A stretch of 64,000 bases of DNA from Helianthus annuus. Taxonomy: Eukaryota; Streptophyta; Magnoliopsida; Asterales; Asteraceae. The position numbers and the translations under genes were made by a program. This document shows, piece after piece, positions 42,799 through 52,424 of the stretch. Positions within the stretch are counted from its first letter, which is position 1. Every line of letters begins with the position of its first letter. Under the pieces are notes generated by a model. That model was given only the letters and a program-made list of their open reading frames with translations. It had not been told where the DNA came from and searched no databases. The DNA is taken from the NCBI RefSeq assembly GCF_002127325.2, contig NC_035433.2:15612611-15676610 (forward strand). The letters are read 5' to 3'.

Positions 42799-43992
42799 AT
42801 GCCTCCACGACGCAATACTCAAACCGATGCTAGAACTTATACTGCTGAGGAACTCGCAGCCCTTGTCTCTCAACAAATGGCTGCTGTGCTTCCAGGCATT
42901 GTGACCCAAATCCACGAGCTATACAATAACAATAATAACAACAACAATGCACCATGTAATTTTAAAAATTTCAATTCTGCGAAGCCGCTTAAGTTTTCTG
43001 GGTCACAAGGAGCAACCGCACTCCTGCAATGGTTTGAGAGTATCGAGAGCACATTCAGACATGTGCAGTGTCCGAATGCGCGCAAAGTTGAGTTTGCTTC
43101 AAGCGTATTTGAGAAGCGAGCTCTTACATGGTGGAACGGAGTGATGCGTGATAGGGGTGCCGAAGTGGCACTAGCACAGACTTGGGATGAGCTCCGAGCT
43201 CTCATGATGAGAGAGTTCTGTCCCCGACACGAGATTCGAGTGTTGGAACGAGAATTTGACGATTTGAAACAAGTCGGGGGAGAACACCGTGCTTATACGG
43301 ATCGATTTGAGGAGCTTAGTTTGTTGTGTCCCACGATGGTTACCCCGTTGGATAAGGCAATTGAGAGGTATATCGATGGGTTACCCGACTCCATTCAGGA
43401 CATCCTGACTGGCGTTAATCCTACTACCGTTCGTCAAGCGATCGAGTTGTCTGCTACCCTGACTGAATCTCAAGTCAGGAAGGGTAAACTCACCCGCAAG
43501 GGTGATAAAAAGAAGTCAACCGATTCTGAAAAGGGTAAGGGTGAAAAGCAGGATGAGGCATCAAAGAAATCAAGGAAGCGCAAGGCTTCCCAAAACTTTG
43601 CTGTCACCAATCAAACTGCTCAGAACCCTCAGAACCCACCGACTCAACCTCCTGCAAAGAAAGCATATGCTGGTACCGCACCTCACTGCACTCGATGTAA
43701 TGGTCACCATGTTGCCCAACAGGCCTGTAAACAGTGTGCTACGTGTGGTAGGCTTGGGCATTTGGCCAATACTTGTCGTTTTGGTCAAAATCAGGCTGCC
43801 CAGGTCCCAGCACAAGCTCAAGGGAACGCTGCGAGATTCCCACCTGGTTCATGTTTCAATTGCGGAGAAATGGGTCATTTTCGCAACAATTGCCCGAGAT
43901 TGGTAAATGCGAATGCGAATGTTAATCCAAATCCGAACGCGAACGTGAATGTGAATCCCGCTCGTGGACGAGTGTTTAACCCCACACGATAG
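42799..43992 (+). CDS. Element D Gag (397 aa), intact
   Basis: ATG 42799 follows a short in-frame-free leader. The N-terminal helix (TYTAEELAALVSQQMAAVL) corresponds to exon 1 of the Tek gags but here runs on without an intron. Then come a capsid-like domain (LTWWNGVMRD, about residues 60-215), a Lys/Ser-rich linker, a CCHC-like pair (CTRCNGHH, CATCGRLGHLANTC about 315-330) and a final knuckle CFNCGEMGHFRNNC (about 355). The frame stops at 43992 just where related elements enter protease, at the LINE junction. Intact Gag with no enzymes suggests it supplies particle protein only. Alternatively it is simply not yet decayed. Confidence 0.88.
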   Translation: MPPRRNTQTDARTYTAEELAALVSQQMAAVLPGIVTQIHELYNNNNNNNNAPCNFKNFNSAKPLKFSGSQGATALLQWFESIESTFRHVQCPNARKVEFASSVFEKRALTWWNGVMRDRGAEVALAQTWDELRALMMREFCPRHEIRVLEREFDDLKQVGGEHRAYTDRFEELSLLCPTMVTPLDKAIERYIDGLPDSIQDILTGVNPTTVRQAIELSATLTESQVRKGKLTRKGDKKKSTDSEKGKGEKQDEASKKSRKRKASQNFAVTNQTAQNPQNPPTQPPAKKAYAGTAPHCTRCNGHHVAQQACKQCATCGRLGHLANTCRFGQNQAAQVPAQAQGNAARFPPGSCFNCGEMGHFRNNCPRLVNANANVNPNPNANVNVNPARGRVFNPTR

Positions 43993-46900
43993 CAATGCGA
44001 GAGTTTTATGAATGTGTTCAAATGACGGAACTGATTGATATTAAGACTCACGGGTTGCACTATACTTGGAATCAAAAACCAAAGGATGGGGTAGGAATGC
44101 TAAAGAAGATCGACCGTATCATGGGCAACATCAAACTCTTAGAGGTTTTTTCGGATGCTTATGCCATGTTTCAGCCATTTCGTGTTTCGGATCATGCTCC
44201 GGCCATACTGAAACTATTCTCTATTCATAGGGATCGGCCTAAACTGTTTAAGTTCCCAAATTTTATTGTGTCTAAGCCTGAGTTTCGTGAAGCTGTCTTG
44301 ACCGAATGGAATAAACCGGTTGAGGGTGTGACCATGTTCTCAGTGGTGAAGAAGATGAAGGATCTGAAATCGCACTTTAGGAGGATATTACGTAATCAAG
44401 GTAATCTTAATAAACGGGTTGTTGATTTACGGAATGACCTGGATAAGATTCAAAAACAGGTGGAATCTCAGCCGTTTGATGCCACTCTTCGGGCTTCAGA
44501 AGTCATATGTCTACGAGATTTCAAGGCCGCGGTCTATGATGAGGAGTGCTTCTTGAAGCAAAAGTCCAAAGTGCAATGGTTATGTGCAGGTGATTCTAAC
44601 ACTTCTTACTTCCATAATTGTGTGAAAAGTAGGAATGCGAGAAATAAGATTAATTGCATCAAGGATACGAATGGTAATCAGTATGAGGGAAGTGATGTTG
44701 CGGCTGCTCTTCTCAACCATTATTCGGCTTTCATGGGTACCGAAGATCAGGTTGCGAGTCTTGATGATTCAGATTTATTTGTTAATGTTTTACAACAAAA
44801 TGTGGCGGAGAATATGGTGAGACAGGTCACTGATGATGAAGTGAAACAGGCTATGTTCAGTATAGGTGAGAACAAGGCCCCCGGTCCGGATGGCTACACA
44901 TCTGCGTTTTTTAAAAATGCGTGGGATATAGTGGGTGCTGATGTTATAAAAGCGGTGCGTGATTTTTTTAACAATGGCCAAATTCTGAAGCAAATAAACC
45001 ATACGATCTTAGCGTTGGTGCCGAAGATAGATACTCCAAATACGGTGCTCGACTACAAGCCGATTTCATGCTTCAATGTGATTTATAAATGTATTAGCAA
45101 AATAATCACTGATCGTTTGAAGGGCAGCTTGGGGATTTTAGTGAACATAAACCAGTCGGCGTTTGTTCCGGGTAGGAAGATATCGGATAATATTCTTATT
45201 ACGCAGGAGCTTATGCATAATTATCATGTGAATCGCGGTCCTCCGAGGTGTGCATTGAAGATTGATATCCAAAAAGCTTATGACACTGTAAGTTGGTCCT
45301 TTTTGGAAGCTATCCTTAAACGGTTCGGGTTCCACCGAAAGATGGTCTCTTGGATTATGGCATGTGTCACTTCTGTTTCGTATTCGGTTAGCATAAATGG
45401 TGAGCTGCATGGGTATTTTTCGGGGAAACGGGGTCTTCGTCAAGGAGATCCAATGTCCCCATACCTATTCATGTTGATTATGGAGGTGTTATCTCTCATG
45501 TTACAAAAGATGGCGTTACATCCGGCATTTAAGTTCCATAGCCACTGCTCTAAACAAAAGATTATTAATGTGTCCTTCGTTGATGATTTATTTGTTTTTG
45601 TTAATGGGGATACTGGATCGGTTCAGCTTATTCGGAATGTATTGGAGAAATTCACTAGTGTTTCGGGCTTAGTCCCTAGCTTGCCAAAGAGTACGATCTT
45701 CTTTTGTAATGTTCCAAGTCAAGTTAAAGCTGAGATTATGAGCCTGTTGCCGTTTCGTGAGGGTAACCTTCCGATTCGCTACCTCGGGGTTCCTTTGATC
45801 TCTACCAAGTTATCCTTTAGAGACTGTCGGGTGCTTGTGGAACGTATGGAGAGGAGGGTTGATAACTGGATGTCTAAATCGCTGTCATTTGCAGGTCGAT
45901 TGCAGCTTCTCAACTCTGTTCTTTCAGCTATGTATACATATTGGGCATCGGTCTTTATTTTGCCTATGCGAATAGTTAAGGATCTTGAAAAGAGAATGCG
46001 CAGGTTTCTGTGGAATGCAGGGACTCCGGGCAATATTCGGTCAAAAGTTGCATGGAAGGATGTTTGTTTGCCTAAGGATGAGGGGGGTCTAGGGATCAGA
46101 AATATATCAGATGTGAACAAAGGCCTTATGATGTCTCATATCTGGAGTATTATTAGCAACCGAGAGTCCCTTTGGGTCCAATGGATCCATTCGTACAAGT
46201 TAAAGGGCCGAAACTTCTGGGATATTCAAAGCCGTGGTAGCTTAACCTGGAGTTGGCGAAAGATTCTATCTATTCGTCCGCTGGTCAGACCTTATGTTTG
46301 GAGGGAGATTGGTAGTGGTTCGCAGACTAATGCGTGGAGTGATAATTGGTGCTCGTGTAGTCCGATCCGTAACTTTATTACGCCTAGGAGAATAGCTCAA
46401 GCTGGCTTTACTTTGCATACTACGGTTGATGAACTTGTGGGTGCGGATGGTAATTGGAGGTGGCCACAGGCATGGTACGACTTATTTCCAGTTCTCATAA
46501 ATGTCACGGTTCCTCATCTTGTTCCTGATTCGAGTGACAGACTGGGTTGGAAAACTGTGGAAGGTAAAATTGTGCATTTTAATTCCTGGGAAGCTTGGAA
46601 CAACCTTCGCTTAAGGGATAACAAGGTGGTTTGGGTGAACATGGTGTGGTATGGCCAATGCATTCCAAGACACGCTTTCCACCTTTGGTTAGTTCTAAAA
46701 AATAAGCTTAAGACGCAGGATAGACTGGCGGTCTGGGAAGCAGGGAGTGAGACAAATTTAAGACTTATGTGCTGTCCTCTTTGCAACTATGGACGGGACT
46801 CGAGGGATCACTTGTTCTTTCAATGCTCTTTTTCGGCTAAAGTATGGAATATTGTCAAGAAGAGAACTGATCTGAGGTATGTTAGTGACTATTGGAGCTC

Positions 46901-47370
46901 TATTATGGGATGGATAGAACAGAATGCGAGTTCAAAGACGCTGGATCACATTGTAAGTAAGCTTGTTCTTGCGGCGTCTACATACTTCATATGGCAAGAA
47001 AGGAACAACCGGCTGTTTTCCAACATACGCAGAAAGGAAGAGATGGTGGCGCAAGTTATTCTTGACACGGTACGGCTTCGTATTATGGGCTTCAAGATCG
47101 GCCGAGACGTGAACAGCAGGAGACTTTTGGAAGCGTGGGAAATAAAGGAAGACGTTCCGGGCTAATGGCGTGTTTAGTTAGCTAGTGTGATGTAGTTTTT
47201 GTTTGTGTTTCGGGTTATTCTGGTTTGGCTGTTTCTTTGGTTTGGTTTGTTTGTTTTGCCTAGGCTTGGCATGTCAAGCCTAGTAGTGTGTGTCAAACTT
47301 TTTGTCGCACCCTGTTCTTTGATTCTTTTATAAAATTCACCGGGGTAACCCTTTACCCAAAAAAAAAATT
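43989..47370 (+). mobile_element. 5'-truncated L1-type LINE inside element D
   Basis: It begins within the end of an endonuclease domain and runs to a short poly-A (47361-47370) preceded by a 3' untranslated region. No target duplication is visible: the 5' flank ACACGATAGC and the 3' flank TTAGTATTTTG do not match. The gypsy pol between gag and mid-RT is missing at this spot, so the LINE may have entered together with, or after, a deletion. Confidence 0.85.
43995..47165 (+). CDS. LINE ORF2 fragment: endonuclease end, reverse transcriptase, zinc-finger domain (1,056 aa)
   Basis: One open frame without stops. The first 70 residues are the C-terminal part of an APE-type endonuclease (HGLHYTWNQKP, IDRIMGN). 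RT follows with KAPGPDGYTSAFF (about residue 295), QSAFVPGRKISDN (about 390), KIDIQKAYDTVSW (about 420), GLRQGDPMSPYLF (about 480) and the active-site box FVDDL (about 530), with Val where Ala is common. The C-terminal third holds the plant LINE zinc-binding RT-associated region (RHAFHLWLVLKNKL, then CPLCN and H-x-FFQC). The full protein would nick DNA and reverse-transcribe in place. Without the endonuclease core and ORF1 this copy is not autonomous. Confidence 0.88.
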   Translation: MREFYECVQMTELIDIKTHGLHYTWNQKPKDGVGMLKKIDRIMGNIKLLEVFSDAYAMFQPFRVSDHAPAILKLFSIHRDRPKLFKFPNFIVSKPEFREAVLTEWNKPVEGVTMFSVVKKMKDLKSHFRRILRNQGNLNKRVVDLRNDLDKIQKQVESQPFDATLRASEVICLRDFKAAVYDEECFLKQKSKVQWLCAGDSNTSYFHNCVKSRNARNKINCIKDTNGNQYEGSDVAAALLNHYSAFMGTEDQVASLDDSDLFVNVLQQNVAENMVRQVTDDEVKQAMFSIGENKAPGPDGYTSAFFKNAWDIVGADVIKAVRDFFNNGQILKQINHTILALVPKIDTPNTVLDYKPISCFNVIYKCISKIITDRLKGSLGILVNINQSAFVPGRKISDNILITQELMHNYHVNRGPPRCALKIDIQKAYDTVSWSFLEAILKRFGFHRKMVSWIMACVTSVSYSVSINGELHGYFSGKRGLRQGDPMSPYLFMLIMEVLSLMLQKMALHPAFKFHSHCSKQKIINVSFVDDLFVFVNGDTGSVQLIRNVLEKFTSVSGLVPSLPKSTIFFCNVPSQVKAEIMSLLPFREGNLPIRYLGVPLISTKLSFRDCRVLVERMERRVDNWMSKSLSFAGRLQLLNSVLSAMYTYWASVFILPMRIVKDLEKRMRRFLWNAGTPGNIRSKVAWKDVCLPKDEGGLGIRNISDVNKGLMMSHIWSIISNRESLWVQWIHSYKLKGRNFWDIQSRGSLTWSWRKILSIRPLVRPYVWREIGSGSQTNAWSDNWCSCSPIRNFITPRRIAQAGFTLHTTVDELVGADGNWRWPQAWYDLFPVLINVTVPHLVPDSSDRLGWKTVEGKIVHFNSWEAWNNLRLRDNKVVWVNMVWYGQCIPRHAFHLWLVLKNKLKTQDRLAVWEAGSETNLRLMCCPLCNYGRDSRDHLFFQCSFSAKVWNIVKKRTDLRYVSDYWSSIMGWIEQNASSKTLDHIVSKLVLAASTYFIWQERNNRLFSNIRRKEEMVAQVILDTVRLRIMGFKIGRDVNSRRLLEAWEIKEDVPG

Positions 47371-48578
47371 AGTATTTTGTATTTCTTCTGGTTGTTATCT
47401 TTTAAACATTTAACAGACAATGCGGTTGTTATATAAATAAAATTTGTGGTTTTATTTTAAACTACTGCAATTGCATGAATGTTTGAAGCAACCTTGTAAT
47501 GTCAACACAAAGACAAACTGCTCGTGTGGTTCTGTCAATCCCATGATCACTTGTGATCTCCCCTAGAACCTTAAACGCTCATTTCTTTTAAAAACCCATT
47601 GTTATTTGAGAAAAGGATTCATCTGTCTGAGCTTTTTCACCTTGGGGAGCTCCTGTCCTCTTTATGAAAAGGAAAGATGGATCTTTTTGTATGTGTATCT
47701 ATTATCGTAAGCTTGATAAGCTTACCATCAAGAACCGAATTCCTATTAAGATCTTCCTATCTTCATAGTTAGACTCTTGGAAATATTTAAAGTGCCAAAT
47801 GAAATCCACGGATTGGATTCCTGTTGTACTTTAAATACCCTGGTCCAAAGATAACAAATTAATGGTCGAATTAATCAATTACGCGATTTTGTGATTATGT
47901 GTTTATGTGTTCTCCTTTGTGTTTTGTGCGATCCGATTTGTTTTCGAAATCCTCATAGAATCTCCCATATCTTCATATGAGGGATTCATAGTAGGATATT
48001 CAAAGGTACTACCTTAAATCCTTAATGGGCTTCTACGTGGTAGTTAAGACCCTTGGATTATATAAGTGCCATTTCATATTTCGAAAAAGACCCCTTGAGT
48101 GGTCTAGTTAAAGATTGATTCAACATCTGGTCAAGAATGATATGTGATATAGTTGGAAAGACTTCTAGGTAGTCTGTTTTAAAAGATCATTTATTGATCT
48201 AAAGGACTCAATGATGGTCTAGTCACGCTCATCACAGGTTCGTTCATTTGGTTCCTCCCTACACATTATCAAATACACTGTGTGGACTATGCAAGGAATT
48301 ACGTAATTATTGACGCGTACATAATTATGAAATTCAGTGCACAGAAACCACAGTAAGATTTATCATGTGTAAGAACTAATAGTGGCAACAATGACGGAAT
48401 GTGAACGATGTAATGAGGTACGGTGGACGCACCAATGACACTTCATATACTTGTATATAAGTGTCCCTCTTACACTGCAAGCATAATGTTATTAAAGTTA
48501 CTAGAAGTTCAGAACCCAACCAGTATTGTCTTATCTTTCCGACTTCATGTTTCGAGCTCTCACAAGTTTCCTCTGATT
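47371..48578 (+). pseudogene. Element D internal remnant with an RT scrap
   Basis: Around 47612-47755 the translated sequence resembles the start of gypsy RT (GFIR...SPWGAPVLF, then KRKDGSF and [15 protein letters not shown]), with frameshifts and substitutions. The rest up to 48578 is AT-rich, without open frames or other recognisable domains. Integrase and RNase H are not detectable. Confidence 0.6.
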
Positions 48579-48614
48579 AAATTTCGGGACGAAATTTCCT
48601 GAAGTAGGGGAGAC
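48579..48614 (+). promoter_or_regulatory. Element D hairpin plus purine tract before the 3' LTR
   Basis: AAATTTCGGGACGAAATTT at 48579-48597 is identical to the noncoding copies in TekA, TekB and TekC. It is followed by 17 nt including GTAGGGGAGAC, then the LTR start at 48615. No coding copy precedes it, since pol is gone. Confidence 0.78.
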
Positions 48615-51600
48615 TGTGACATCTGTGCCTCCAAGACCATCGAACAAATACCAAAACAATGAAATATTGTATTTCATACTTGCAAAATTTTATAAATATG
48701 TGTATCGTTTGCACATATCAATTCTCATTCGATTTCAAGCTCTAAATCGCTTTCTGGAAAGTTATACGCAAACTGGTGTGTAAACGCAGTCAGTTTAATG
48801 CGACAAACACTCCGGAATAGTGACATAGGCTTAACATACCTTAAATAACCTTTACATAACTTCGAAATAAGTTTTGGATGGTTTGGTATGCCGAAAACAA
48901 GTTTGTTCGATCGCAGGGACTATTTGTGTCAAACTGCGAAACTATACCGATTCGTATGATGTCGAATAGTCCGGAACTTGATCATAAGTTAAACATACCA
49001 TATATAACCTAAAAATGGCTTAGAAATAAGCTTTGATAGGTTCGGTGTGCGAAAACATGCTTATATGATCTTACAGGGACTAAAAGTGTCAAAAACGGCG
49101 TAAGTTTGCATTTTCGCGCGTATCTTACGTTCTGGACACATCTGGACATCCAAAATTTTTGTACACACTAAAATATTTTTATTTTAGTGATCGCCATGCA
49201 AAAAATTCCATTCGTCGCTTAATTTGGATCGATTTTGCGTTCGTTACGACTTCCGTCGTAATTAACCGAACAACGCAATTTTACGATCAAACGAACCAAC
49301 ATCCGAGATGTTTTTGAGCATGTTTTGAGTCCCCTATACTTTAACTTCATTTTAGAGCCTTGAAATGAGGTTAACGGGGTTTAAACGCATCGAAAAAGGC
49401 TTTAAACACGTGCAGGGACCATTTCTGCCATTTTTGAAACTTTGCTGAATCAGACACATGGTAGCGTAGCGCGAGCACCTCCTGCCTATGCCGTCGCGCT
49501 ACGCGAGCGTCACATCTGGGCAGAAAGTCTGTTTTCAGCAACAGTTTGTAAATTCAGGGGCCAATCTTGCAATTTCTTTGTGTAGTAACCAAGTTACCAC
49601 CTCTCCAAGGCTTTGCACCTGCTCCTAACAAATGTATGGTTGTGATTTCATGCTTAATGGCTAAGAAAAACACTTGGTGTGATCTTGTTCTTCATGTCCA
49701 ACTATAAATACCATGCTCCATCAACTCATTTCTTTGCTCATTCACTCATTCCTCTCTTCACATCTGCTTTGGAGCTCTCTCTCAAGCATTTGGGACTTTG
49801 TCTTCTTGTAGAAAAGATAGCAAGGACCTTAAGTGAGCTTCTTTCATTCTTTTTCATGCTTGTTCTTTATGTTTAAGCAGAAAGTCAAACAGTTTGACCA
49901 ACAGTTTGACTTTCGGTTTTGACCATCAATTGGTCAAGTCAAAGTTCAATTGAACTTTGACACGTGATTGTAATCACGATAGTTATAATCCTTCGCGATT
50001 ATAACCGCTGATTACCACGTTATCTAGTTGTAGTGTCGAGTCAAAGTTTCGGTCAAAATGCGTTTTAGCACGCATTTTGCAACGGAACTACTTTAGGGTA
50101 TCAAAACACTTTGTTTTGATACCAAATCAGTAGGTTAGACATGTTTTGACATGTCTAACTCGACACTGTTAGTTTGTGCTTGTTTAGGGTCGTAAGATAA
50201 GCGGTCTAAACAACCGCTTATACTTCCGAACCCGACCCGTTTGGTCGATCTTTGGATCCGACCAAGCTTAGTTAGTGATTATAATTTCATAGGGAATAAC
50301 CACTGAGGTTATAACCTTAGGATCACATAGGATTGGTTAGTCATTTGCTAGTTAGCTTGTATGCCCATAGTAAATTACCAAAATGCCCTTTTGAAGCTAA
50401 AATCCGTATTTTTGTCTATGTGAACACATTTTTGACAAGTAATCTGAATTAGTAACATGTTTAGGGATAATTGGGCATGTAAGACTTGACATAGCACATA
50501 GATTACCATCCGAACATAGTTTTACGCTAACGACGCATTATAGTGGCTTATGTTACCATAATGGGTCGAAACGGGTCAAAAGCACTTAGGTAGGCCTTTC
50601 AATCAGAATGTTGGGACTATTAAATCATACCATACGAGTTCAAATACTCATTTGATTTATAGAACCTCATTCTATCCTATCTCCCGATTTAGGTGTCGAT
50701 TTATTTATCTAGCAATCCGATACTAGGTACCACTTGATTCCTTGATTGCCCGTGCATCGATAGTTCACAAAATCAAGGATACCCTACAATCTCAAGTGAG
50801 TACATAGTTCCCCTATTTTGTTGTTTTCAATTGTTTTGGGGTGAATCATATGTACAAAACGATTTTCAAGGTTTAAACGATGATTTCAAAAACAATTAAG
50901 ATGGTTTATACAAAACTAATAACGATTTCAATAAGGTGACAAGACTTGTTGGTTGTAATTACATAACGAATGACATTCATTAGCTCTGATCAAGCCGACC
51001 AGTATTAGGTTATGGTACCATAGGATCTGACAAATCCCGTTATCAGACTACACCCATGGTTATGTGTGGGGGTTATGTAGGTAACGACCGAACCTGATGA
51101 TTGTTAACTTACCCTTTGGTGGTTTGTTAATACGAAACGAGAAACGAGTTAAACGAGTCACGAAGGTTTGAATGTTGTTAACGAGACGACCAAAAGTATT
51201 TTTCACTATTAAAACGAATACGATTTTGGGTCGAGTTAAACGATTTGAAACGAGATACACGATTTGAAACGAGATAAACGAATTAAACGATTGGCTTTGG
51301 GTAGTGATTAGATAATGGAACGAGTGTAGTATGCTAGAATCATGGTAGATACGCCGCTGGTACTTCTTATATATAAGTGATTCTATCATATTACATTGCG
51401 TGTCATTATTTAGTTCACTTGGGAAAACGATTTGAAACGATATCACACAACGAGGTTTTCGAAACGATATAAACCATACGAGTTTTATTAACGAGCTTTT
51501 ACGAGATGTTTCCAAATTATTTTACTAAAACAAATGTTTTTGGGTTAAGACTCATGGCTACGAGATTTTATAAACTATAACCAATTTGATTTGAGTTGGT

Positions 51601-52012
51601 TAATTATGTTGCAATACACTTTTCAAAACGAGGTTTGTATTTTTGACTCTTGTAGTCTAACGAGGTACTGCAACATATAAACGAGCCATGAATCCAATAC
51701 TCCCACAAAACCTATGTACTCGCCAGCAATTTCTTTGCTGACTTTACTTTTTACATATGTTTCAGGTGATATTGCTTGATGTTGCTTGCTAGGAAGTTTG
51801 TGTCACATAGGACCTGGACGAGGCCTTAGTGACTTAAAAACAGTCATAACAATATATAGTTAGTTTGTTTTGATTTAAAGACAATGTACATTACATAATA
51901 ATTCAATAAAACAAAACATTTGGTTACCATGGTTGTGAAACAATAATTCTGTTGCAACACTCCCCGACGTTTCCGCCACGGTTTGTTGTTTTAACGTGGT
52001 CGGGGTGTGACA
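48615..52012 (+). repeat. Element D 3' LTR (3,398 bp)
   Basis: Near-identical to the 5' LTR. It retains 49 bp (near 48975-49025) missing from the 5' copy at about 39239. Hairpin train, TATA box and AACGA array are all repeated. It ends GGGGTGTGACA before the second ATAAT. Confidence 0.93.
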
Positions 52013-52424
52013 ATAATCCATTCCTCAGGTATCACAAATCCTGGTTTCAAGATCAAACGTTCTTTATCAGTGAAGTGAGTGGTATACATCCTGTCACAGA
52101 TCTGCGAGATACTCAGCAGATTATTCTCCAGCTCAGCAATGTAGTTAACTCTCTCAAACGTCACAATCCCGTTGGATAACGTTCCTTCACCAATAATCCT
52201 TCCTCATTGATTACCCGCAAAACCTACCTATGCTCCATTTATGTTTCTGACATCATACAGCAACGCGGTCTTCCCTGTCATATGTCTTGAAGCTCCACTA
52301 TCCATGATTCATCTGGATACAAGTTTTGGAAGATCCTGCAGATAACAAACTTTGACTTAACCAACTTCAATATAGATGTTGATTCCTGCTTCGCGATCAA
52401 GGAAGCTCCGGCAATTCAAACTGC
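52013..52424 (-). pseudogene. SirB protease fragment
   Basis: The minus strand encodes DSGASRHMTGK (near 52295), then the region leading to the integrase zinc finger (LSNGIVTFERVNYIAEL, LLSISQICDRM). Several stops occur, for example near 52310 and 52225. It begins just after the gag stop at 52425 and is cut at ATAAT by element D. The homologous intact order is in SirA at 33293-32990. Confidence 0.8.

Larger units (their letters stand above)
38876..52012 (+). mobile_element. Element D: gag-only gypsy-type LTR element carrying a LINE (13.1 kb)
   Basis: LTRs 38876-42224 and 48615-52012 flank primer site, leader, an intact gag ORF, a LINE fragment and a decayed RT scrap. The target duplication ATAAT is at 38871-38875 and 52013-52017, inside SirB. 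The LTRs are nearly identical apart from one 49-bp length difference, so insertion is recent. Protease, most of RT, RNase H and integrase are absent, so D must have been moved by proteins from another element. The 3' hairpin and primer site resemble those of the Tek elements, which may have helped. Confidence 0.9.

Noticed and set aside
43995..47165. Large intact ORF as a possible host gene
   Set aside because: RT boxes (GLRQGDPMSPYLF, FVDDL), a plant LINE C-terminus and a poly-A tail identify it as LINE ORF2.
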